From Caballeronia sp. LZ062 (GTDB lineage: Bacteria > Pseudomonadota > Gammaproteobacteria > Burkholderiales > Burkholderiaceae), in contig NZ_JARTWB010000002.1 in the NCBI RefSeq assembly GCF_031450785.1, forward strand, positions 2,170,001-2,234,000: DNA of 64,000 nt, in the 5' to 3' direction. Numbering within the stretch: position 1 is the first letter of the stretch; every line of letters begins with the position of its first letter. The notes beneath the pieces are model-generated. The model ran no database searches and was not told where the DNA came from. It worked only from the letters and a program-made list of their open reading frames with translations. This document shows positions 58,026 through 64,000 of this stretch, one piece after another. The position numbers and the translations under genes were made by a program.

Positions 58026-58412
58026 TCAAGCCCCCGGCTTCTTATAAGCCACGCAATCCACCTCGACCTTACAGTCGATCACCATCGACGACACCACGCA
58101 CGCCCGCGCCGGCGGGTTCGCGCCGAAGTACTCCTTGAACACCTTGTTGAACGAAGCGAAGTCGCGCGGATCGTCCAGCCACACGCCGCAGCGCACGACA
58201 TGCTCCGTGCCGTAGCCCGCTTCTTCAAGAATGGCGATCACGTTCTGAATCGCCTTGTGCGACTGCTCGACGATCCCGCCGTTGATCACCTCGCCGTCCT
58301 GCATCGGCGTCTGGCCCGACACGTAAAGCCAGCCATCGGCCTCGACCGCGCGTGCGAACGGCATATGCGCGCCGCCTTGTCCCTTGCCGCCTTCCACGCC
58401 ATAGCGCTTCAT
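58026..58412 (-). CDS. RidA family enamine/imine deaminase
   Basis: RidA proteins hydrolyse reactive enamine/imine intermediates made by PLP enzymes. The 128-residue product has the YjgF/RidA fold with GWLYVSGQTPMQDGEV, an N-terminal acidic turn, and the C-terminal ARACVVSSMVIDCKVEVDCVAY, where the Arg after Ala is in the usual catalytic position (A-R-x-x-V). The ATG at 58412 is used. It lies 30 bases after the D-aminoacylase gene, fitting a role in cleaning up imines during D-amino acid breakdown. Confidence 0.9.
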   Translation of the reverse strand: MKRYGVEGGKGQGGAHMPFARAVEADGWLYVSGQTPMQDGEVINGGIVEQSHKAIQNVIAILEEAGYGTEHVVRCGVWLDDPRDFASFNKVFKEYFGANPPARACVVSSMVIDCKVEVDCVAYKKPGA

Positions 58413-58442
58413 CTTCCACTCCTTTTCGTAAAGCAATAAGTC

Positions 58443-59921
58443 TTAGAACGCGCCCGCCGCATCCAGCTTCGATGCCGCGCCGCGCGCCACGAAACGTCCC
58501 GCGCGCTCGCCCGTGAGCGCCGCCTCGCGATACGTCAAAACGCCATTCACCCAAACCGCGTCGATGCCATCGGCCGCCTGCTCCGGCTTCGCGAACGTCG
58601 CGGCATCGCGCACGCGCTCGGGATCGAACACGACGAGATCGGCGTAATAGCCCACTTTCACTTCGCCGCGTCCGCTTAGTCCGAAGCGCCGCGCCGAGAG
58701 GCTCGTCATCTTCCGCACGGCCTCTTCCAGCGCGATCAGCGCTGTGTCGCGCGCATAGTGGCCGAGCACGCGCGGGAACGCGCCCCACAAGCGCGGATGC
58801 GGAAGCGGATCGTTCGGCAGGCCATCGGAGCCGACCATCGTCGCGGGATGCGACAGAATGCGCCGCACGTCGTCCTCGGACATGTTGTGGTACACCGCGC
58901 CCGCCGGTTGCAGGCGCTTCGCGGCTTCCTGCTGGCTGACGTTCCATTCGGCCGCTATCTCGCGGATCAGCTTGCCCGCCATTTCCGGATGCTGCGTCGA
59001 CCAGGTGATCGTGATGTCGATATCGCCCGTCACTTGCTTCAGGTCCAGCGTCGATGAACTGCGGTTGTACGGATAGCAGTCGCAACCGACCGGCTGTCCT
59101 TCGCGCACCGTTTCGATCGACTTCAGCACTTCCACGCTGCGTCCCCAGTTCGACGGCCCCGCGCACTTCAGATGCGAAATCACCACCGGCACGCGCGCAT
59201 GACGGCCAACGCGATACGCCTCTTCCATCGCGTCGAGAATGGCGTCGAATTCGGTGCGCATGTGCGTCGTGTACAGCGCGCCCGCTTTCGCGAGCGGTTC
59301 GGCGAGCGCCTGCACTTCCTCGGGCGGCGCGTTGAATGCCGATCCATACGCGAGTCCGCTCGACAAACCCAACGCGCCGTTGTCCAGCGCCTCTTCGAGC
59401 TGCGCGCGCATCCCGGCGATTTCACCGGCGGTCGCGGCGCGGTCGAGCCGGTCCATGTGGTTGTTGCGCAGCGCCGTATGTCCGATGAGCGCGCCGACGT
59501 TCACCGCCGGACGCGCGTCGTTCACGGCATCGACATACGCCGCGAAGGTCGGATAGCGGAACGCCGACGCATCGCCGAGCAGGTTCATCGGGTCGGGCGG
59601 ATCGCTCCTCAGCGTGACCGGCGACGCGCTGATCCCGCAATTGCCCACGATCACCGTCGTCACGCCCTGCGTGATCTTGGGCATCATCTGCGGCGAGCGG
59701 ATCACGTGCGTGTCGTCGTGCGTGTGAACGTCGATGAAACCGGGCGCGAGCACTTTGCCGTGCGCGTCGAACACGTCGTCGGCGCTCCAGTGCGACAAGC
59801 CGCCCGGCGCTTCAATGGCGACGATGCGGCCGTCGCGCACCGCGACATCGCGTTCGACGGCGGGCGCGCCGGTGCCGTCGATCACGCGCGCGCCGACGAT
59901 CAGCGTGTCGCACTCTTCCAT
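58443..59921 (-). CDS. N-acyl-D-amino-acid deacylase (D-aminoacylase)
   Basis: This amidohydrolase releases D-amino acids from N-acylated forms. The 492-residue product has the metal-binding HTHDD, the cysteine-containing VGNCGISASPV typical of D-aminoacylase, HLKCAGPSNWGRS and a C-terminal composite beta-domain. The ATG at 59921 has a GGGAG ribosome site; a TTG two codons upstream was rejected. It starts just 2 bases after the rpiR stop, and RidA follows, so the three genes form one unit. Confidence 0.93.
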   Translation of the reverse strand: MEECDTLIVGARVIDGTGAPAVERDVAVRDGRIVAIEAPGGLSHWSADDVFDAHGKVLAPGFIDVHTHDDTHVIRSPQMMPKITQGVTTVIVGNCGISASPVTLRSDPPDPMNLLGDASAFRYPTFAAYVDAVNDARPAVNVGALIGHTALRNNHMDRLDRAATAGEIAGMRAQLEEALDNGALGLSSGLAYGSAFNAPPEEVQALAEPLAKAGALYTTHMRTEFDAILDAMEEAYRVGRHARVPVVISHLKCAGPSNWGRSVEVLKSIETVREGQPVGCDCYPYNRSSSTLDLKQVTGDIDITITWSTQHPEMAGKLIREIAAEWNVSQQEAAKRLQPAGAVYHNMSEDDVRRILSHPATMVGSDGLPNDPLPHPRLWGAFPRVLGHYARDTALIALEEAVRKMTSLSARRFGLSGRGEVKVGYYADLVVFDPERVRDAATFAKPEQAADGIDAVWVNGVLTYREAALTGERAGRFVARGAASKLDAAGAF

Positions 59922-59923
59922 GA

Positions 59924-60811
59924 TCAATCTCCCAAAGGTTGACGCTCGCCGCCGCCGCGATGCGCGTCGAGCGCGTGTTTCATGCGGCGCAGCAGTTCGC
60001 GGCTGCGGTCGGCCTGCTTCACGGCGAGTTCGGTGACGAGCAGGTCGAGCGCCATCATCATCGCGTAGCGGGATGACGACGGCTTGTAGATGAAGTCCGT
60101 TTCGATTGCGATGACGGGAATGAGCCAGTCCGCGAGCGCGCCGAGCGGCGACGCGGGCGCAGTCAGCGCGATGACGCGCGCGCCGTATTCGCGAGCGAGC
60201 CGGCAGCTTTCCACCATCTCCGGCGTCTGCCCCGTCACCGACAGCGCGACGACGACATGCTCCTTCGACAACGTGGACGCGACCATCCGCTGCAACAGCC
60301 CGTCCTGATACGACGCGACGGGCCGACCGAGCCGCACGAGGCGAAAGCGCATTTCGTCGGAGAGCGCGGTCGATCCGCCGCCCATGCCGAACACGTAGAT
60401 CATCGACGCGGCGGCGAGCGCGTCGGCGGCATCAGCAACGGGCGCGGCGCGCAGCGCGCCCTGATTCTGCGCGAGCGTCGTCTGCACTTCATCGAAGATG
60501 CGCGCGGCGAGCGAATCCGGCAACGCGTCCGGCTCGCGCTTCAGGAAGCGCTGGCCGACCGCCGCCGCTTGAGCGAGGCGCAGCTTCAGTTCGCGCACGT
60601 CCTCGCAGCCGACGGCCTTCGCAAAGCGCGTGACCGTGGCGATGCTCACCTCTGCCTGCTCCGCCAGCGCGCCGATGCTCGCTCGCGACGCACCGGTGAG
60701 ATCGTCGAGGATCAACGCCGCGACCTTGCGTTCGGCGCTGCGCAACGCGGGCGCGCGCTCGGCAATGCGGGCGACGATATCGAAGCTTTGCGGATCGGCT
60801 GGGCCGTTCAT
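59924..60811 (-). CDS. MurR/RpiR-family transcriptional regulator of D-amino acid genes
   Basis: The 295-residue product has an N-terminal RpiR helix-turn-helix (RKVAALILDDLTGASRASIGALAEQAEVSIATVTRFAKAVG) and a C-terminal SIS domain (YVFGMGGGSTALSDEMRFRL). Such regulators usually sense sugar phosphates or, in this context, amino-acid derivatives. It is the first gene of rpiR-D-aminoacylase-RidA and divergent from the D-amino-acid deaminase. A 15-base palindrome in the divergent gap is a likely operator, so it probably controls both sides. Confidence 0.9.
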   Translation of the reverse strand: MNGPADPQSFDIVARIAERAPALRSAERKVAALILDDLTGASRASIGALAEQAEVSIATVTRFAKAVGCEDVRELKLRLAQAAAVGQRFLKREPDALPDSLAARIFDEVQTTLAQNQGALRAAPVADAADALAAASMIYVFGMGGGSTALSDEMRFRLVRLGRPVASYQDGLLQRMVASTLSKEHVVVALSVTGQTPEMVESCRLAREYGARVIALTAPASPLGALADWLIPVIAIETDFIYKPSSSRYAMMMALDLLVTELAVKQADRSRELLRRMKHALDAHRGGGERQPLGD

Positions 60812-60835
60812 GGTGTCGGGTTAACTCGGGGCGCG

Positions 60836-60850
60836 TGTTACTAAATAACA
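60836..60850. promoter_or_regulatory. Candidate RpiR operator in the divergent gap
   Basis: TGTTACTAAATAACA is a perfect inverted repeat with 5-base arms and a CTAAA centre. Its size and outer TGT...ACA match operators of RpiR regulators such as HexR (TGTAATTAAATTACA). It lies 25 bases upstream of the rpiR start and about 100 bases before the deaminase start. A/T-rich sequence stands out from the GC-rich background. Confidence 0.6.
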
Positions 60851-60951
60851 ATTCAACGCCGATGCTACTTTGGGTACCATAGTGCCGTCAACCGCAGCGG
60901 CTTTTCAGCGAGCACAGAAACGCACCTAATCGGACGATGGAGCAGCAGGAC

Positions 60952-62226
60952 ATGAAAGTTACAAACTATCAGGGCGGGGCGATCGACCCGTTTGGCAAAG
61001 GTCTCGGCATGGTGCCGGGCACGAGCATCCAGTTGGGCGATGCCGGGCGTCTGCAGTGGAGTCTGCTCGAAGAAGACGTGAGCCTGCCCGCCGCCGTGCT
61101 GTACGCGGAGCGCATCGAGCACAACCTGAAGTGGATGCAGGCGTTCGTCGAGGAATACGGCGTGAAGCTCGCGCCGCACGGCAAGACAACGATGGCGCCG
61201 CAACTCTTTCGCCGTCAGCTCGACACCGGCGCGTGGGGCATCACGCTCGCCACCGCGCATCAGGTGCGCGCGGCGTATCGCGGCGGCGTGCATCGCGTGT
61301 TGATGGCGAATCAGCTCGTCGGCAAGCGCAACATGGGCATGATCGCGGAGTTGCTGACCGATCCGAACTTCGAGTTCTTCTGCCTCGTCGATTCCGCGGA
61401 TGGCGTCGATCAACTGGGCGCGTTCTTCACGGACGTGCGTAAGAAGATCAATGTGCTGATTGAAATGGGCGTGCCGGGCGGCCGCACCGGCGTGCGCGAC
61501 GAGGCGCAGCGCGAAGCCGTGCTCGCGGCCATCGCGCGCTGGCCGGGCGTGATCGAACTCGCAGGCGTGGAGTTGTACGAAGGCGTGTTGCAGGACGAAT
61601 CGAAGGTGCGCGAATTCCTGAAGAGCGCCGTCGATGTCACGCGCAAGCTGATCGACGAGGGGAAGATCGCGCGCAAGCCGGCGATTCTGTCCGGCGCGGG
61701 TTCGGCGTGGTACGACGTCGTCGCCGACGAATTCGCGAAAGCGAATAGCGACGCCATTGAAGTCGTGCTGCGCCCCGGCTGCTATCTGACGCACGACGTC
61801 GGCATCTACAAGAAAGCGCAGAACGAGATTTTCGCGCGCAATCCGATCGCGAAAAGCATGGGTCAGGGGCTAAAACCCGCGCTTCAGTTATGGGCCTACG
61901 TGCAGTCGATTCCCGAGCCGGACCGCGCGATCGTCGGGCTCGGCAAGCGCGATTCCGCGTTCGATGCCGGTATGCCGGAGCCGGCGAAGCATTATCGTCC
62001 GGGCGCGGACGCGCCGCGCGATGTGTCGGCGGATGAAGGCTGGGAGATTTTCGGACTGATGGACCAGCACGCGTACATGCGCATCAAACCCGGCGACGAT
62101 CTCAAGGTCGGCGACATGATCGCGTTCGACATCTCGCATCCGTGCCTGACGTTCGACAAGTGGCGGCAGGTTCTCGTCGTCGACCGGAAGTATCGCGTGA
62201 CTGAAGTAATCGAGACGTTCTTTTAG
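60952..62226 (+). CDS. D-amino-acid deaminase / D-threonine-aldolase-like PLP enzyme
   Basis: The 424-residue product belongs to the alanine-racemase-fold PLP family that includes DSD1-type D-serine dehydratase. It has the PLP lysine Lys78 in LAPHGKTTMAPQLF, the phosphate region SGAGSAWYD, and C-terminal metal-type residues (His-Pro-Cys in FDISHPCLTF). I start at ATG 60952, with GGAG 9 bases upstream; ATG 60937 adds five residues. It is divergent from rpiR and the D-aminoacylase, so released D-amino acids would be deaminated here. Confidence 0.88.
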   Translation: MKVTNYQGGAIDPFGKGLGMVPGTSIQLGDAGRLQWSLLEEDVSLPAAVLYAERIEHNLKWMQAFVEEYGVKLAPHGKTTMAPQLFRRQLDTGAWGITLATAHQVRAAYRGGVHRVLMANQLVGKRNMGMIAELLTDPNFEFFCLVDSADGVDQLGAFFTDVRKKINVLIEMGVPGGRTGVRDEAQREAVLAAIARWPGVIELAGVELYEGVLQDESKVREFLKSAVDVTRKLIDEGKIARKPAILSGAGSAWYDVVADEFAKANSDAIEVVLRPGCYLTHDVGIYKKAQNEIFARNPIAKSMGQGLKPALQLWAYVQSIPEPDRAIVGLGKRDSAFDAGMPEPAKHYRPGADAPRDVSADEGWEIFGLMDQHAYMRIKPGDDLKVGDMIAFDISHPCLTFDKWRQVLVVDRKYRVTEVIETFF

Positions 62227-62687
62227 GCTTTGTCGTCGGCGGTGGCCGCTGCGCTCGCCGCGGCCACTTCCTGAATCCGCGATTCGAGCATCTGAAGCGC
62301 GCCCGATAGCGCCTCGATGGCGTCGTCGGGCATCGCGGCCATGGTGTCGTGCAGGAACGCGTTGCGGCGCGGCAGGCCTTCTTCGGTAGCGGCGCGGCCT
62401 TGCGCGGTCAACGCGACATTCGATACCCGATTGTCGCGTGCATCGACGCTGCGCACGATCCAGCCGAGCGATTCCAGCGTCTTCAACTGCCGCGTGAGCG
62501 CGCCCGGATCGACGCGCAGCCGTTCCACCAGCGTCTTCTGCGAGAGCACGCCCGCATGCTCGTGCAGCGCGAGCAGGATGCGCCAGCGCGGCATCGGCTG
62601 GCCCACCGCCAGCTCGAACGCAGACATGAACGCGCGATACGTGCGCCCGAACTGTTGCACCACGGCGATCCGATCCTGTTCGTTCAT
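62223..62687 (-). CDS. MarR-family transcriptional regulator
   Basis: The 154-residue product is a winged helix: AVGQPMPRWRILLALHEHAGVLSQKTLVERLRVDPGALTRQLKTLESLGWI then the wing RSVDARDNRVSNVALTAQG. The ATG at 62687 has a GAGGGA ribosome site; an ATG at 62711 overlapping the MFS stop as ATGA is an alternative. It follows an MFS exporter on the same strand and probably controls it. Its 3' end overlaps the convergent deaminase gene by four bases. Confidence 0.9.
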   Translation of the reverse strand: MNEQDRIAVVQQFGRTYRAFMSAFELAVGQPMPRWRILLALHEHAGVLSQKTLVERLRVDPGALTRQLKTLESLGWIVRSVDARDNRVSNVALTAQGRAATEEGLPRRNAFLHDTMAAMPDDAIEALSGALQMLESRIQEVAAASAAATADDKA

Positions 62688-62707
62688 GCTTGTGCTTCCC
62701 TCAGTCG

Positions 62708-64000
62708 TCATTCGGCCAGAATGACCGGTTCCGGCTGCCGCTTCAAGCGCACGAGCGGCACGCGGCGCGATTGCCATACCGATATCACCGCCACCACCGC
62801 CGCGACTGCGAGACCGATGTGGATCGCCGCGACGAGCGCCTCGCGCGCGGCTTCCAACAGCATCGCGCCGTTGTGGCCCGCCGCCGAAAGTTGCGCGAGC
62901 AGCGTCTGCTGTCCTTCGTGGTTGATGAGAATCTGCGGGTCGGAGAGGTCGCTGAGCCAACGCATCGCGTGGTCTCGCTCCAGCGCGAGGCTCACGCCGC
63001 TCGCGTACAGGTGGCTCACGAGCGTGCCGGTCAGCGCTGTGCCGATCATCCCGCCGATCATGCGCAGCGATTGCAAGAGCGCAGTGGCGATGCCGAGGTG
63101 CTGGCGGCCCGCCGTCTGTTGCGCGAACACGGTGAGGTTCGGCATCACGAAGCCGAGTCCCAATCCGCCGAGCAGCATGAAGACGAGCAGCAGCGCGCGC
63201 GGCATCGTGTGCGTCGCGACGACCACGCCAAGGCAAGCCACCGCGAGGCATCCGAAGCCGATATACAACATGCGGTTCGGGTTGGACAGCCGCGTGACAA
63301 TGCGCCCGTTCAGAATGCTGCCGATGGTGATGAAGACCACGAGCGGCGTGATCATCATGCCAGCGCCCTGCGGCGACATGCCGAAGCCGCCCTGAAACAG
63401 CAGCGGCGCGTAGAAGAGCAGCGAAAACATCGTGAAGCCGCCGAGGATCGCGAGCGTGAAGAGCGCCGCGAGACTCTGGTTGCGGAACATGTCGATGGGA
63501 AGGATCGCGTAATCGCAGCGCATTTCCCACTTCCAGAGCGCGAAGCCGGCCGCCGCGCTCGCTACCAGCAGCGCCACCGTATCCAGGCTCACGCCATGCT
63601 TCGGCAACATTTCGACAAACAATTGCAGCGCGCCGAGCGCAACGGCAATGAGCACCGCGCCGGGCCAGTCGAGCCGCATCTTGCCTTCGTGGGCGACGTG
63701 CCGAAGATGCGGCAGGAAGCGCCACACGAAGAACAGCGAGAGCACGCCGACCGGCAGATTCACATAGAAAACGGAACGCCAGCCATAGTACTGCGTGAGG
63801 AACCCGCCGAGCGACGGCCCGACCGCGTTCGCGATGCCGAATGCCGAGCTCATGAGCACTTGCCAGCGCAGGCGCACGACGTTGTCCGGGAAAAGATCCG
63901 CGATGCACGCGAACGCCGTGCCGACGAGCATGCCGCCGCCGATGCCCTGCAAGCCGCGCGCGAGCACGAGGAACATCATGCTGTTGGCGAGTCCGCACAG
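62708..64000 (-). CDS. MFS drug-exporter-like transporter, DHA2 family (5' end outside the window)
   Basis: The visible part is 430 codons and runs off the window edge, so the first helices are missing. It shows the antiporter motif C region (GIANAVGPSLGGFLTQYYGWR) and about 12 membrane segments, as in 14-helix EmrB-type exporters. Substrate is unknown; such genes next to marR are often induced by the exported aromatic compound. No membrane-fusion partner (EmrA) is in view, but it could be beyond the edge. Confidence 0.87.
   Translation of the reverse strand: MCGLANSMMFLVLARGLQGIGGGMLVGTAFACIADLFPDNVVRLRWQVLMSSAFGIANAVGPSLGGFLTQYYGWRSVFYVNLPVGVLSLFFVWRFLPHLRHVAHEGKMRLDWPGAVLIAVALGALQLFVEMLPKHGVSLDTVALLVASAAAGFALWKWEMRCDYAILPIDMFRNQSLAALFTLAILGGFTMFSLLFYAPLLFQGGFGMSPQGAGMMITPLVVFITIGSILNGRIVTRLSNPNRMLYIGFGCLAVACLGVVVATHTMPRALLLVFMLLGGLGLGFVMPNLTVFAQQTAGRQHLGIATALLQSLRMIGGMIGTALTGTLVSHLYASGVSLALERDHAMRWLSDLSDPQILINHEGQQTLLAQLSAAGHNGAMLLEAAREALVAAIHIGLAVAAVVAVISVWQSRRVPLVRLKRQPEPVILAE

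Overview
The window reads as core chromosome of a Burkholderiaceae bacterium, most like Paraburkholderia or Caballeronia. The DNA is GC-rich with strong G/C at third codon positions. The protein sequences and local gene orders (dusB-fis-purH-ruvCAB, rplM-rpsI upstream of erpA, tyrS-dtd, gltIJKL next to glutamate dehydrogenase, a TetR-FadE-FadB-FadA-isomerase beta-oxidation block, DUF971-ubiE and ubiJ-ubiB clusters) fit that family. The genus is inferred from resemblance, not from a search. I saw no insertion sequence, prophage, CRISPR array, tRNA, rRNA operon or replication origin.

Layout. 1-5.6 kb: end of a probable ubiquinone hydroxylase, then dusB-fis, purH and ruvC-ruvA-ruvB on the plus strand. 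5.6-10.7 kb: a DUF2236 oxygenase-like gene facing a tightly coupled tyrS-dtd-phosphatase operon, then anmK and erpA. 10.9-13.2 kb: rplM-rpsI with a strong promoter, a predicted small RNA carrying an anti-Shine-Dalgarno sequence, an OsmC gene, and the RNase P RNA gene. 13.2-16.3 kb: DUF3025-pyrC and a class II glutamine amidotransferase. 16.3-24 kb: glutamate/aspartate ABC importer gltIJKL, glutamate dehydrogenase, a HypT-like LysR regulator and a divergent nitrate/nitrite-type MFS gene with a near-consensus sigma-54 promoter. 24-31.8 kb: Atm1-type ABC exporter, acyl-CoA thioesterase, a large PAS/LOV-like-GGDEF-EAL protein, a nitrate-reductase-associated protein divergent from fdhD, and an LprI-like protein. 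31.8-39.2 kb: beta-oxidation operon with its TetR regulator and, divergent from it, a second predicted small RNA. 39.2-50.1 kb: cardiolipin synthase, nudB, an fmdB-DUF502-aspS operon, a TPMT-like methyltransferase, ubiB, ubiJ, a Tim44-domain protein, ubiE, DUF971 and a HIT hydrolase. 50-58 kb: a 1364-residue FAD/Fe-S oxidoreductase divergent from ilvA, then a 5'-nucleotidase overlapping queF. 58-62.2 kb: a D-amino-acid module (RidA, D-aminoacylase, RpiR regulator, divergent D-amino-acid deaminase). 62.2-64 kb: MarR regulator and a DHA2-type MFS exporter cut by the window end.

How the genes work together. Most are housekeeping. Clear functional units are D-tyrosyl-tRNA proofreading beside TyrRS, the Holliday-junction RuvABC set, glutamate uptake plus glutamate oxidation, complete beta-oxidation including a probable enoyl-CoA isomerase, ubiquinone biosynthesis, and turnover of N-acyl-D-amino acids. 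The least expected signals lie between genes: two candidate small RNAs (about 11942-12032 and 38998-39094), palindromic operators for the TetR and RpiR regulators, and a sigma-54 promoter with an upstream inverted repeat. None of these is proven, and each comes with a specific check.
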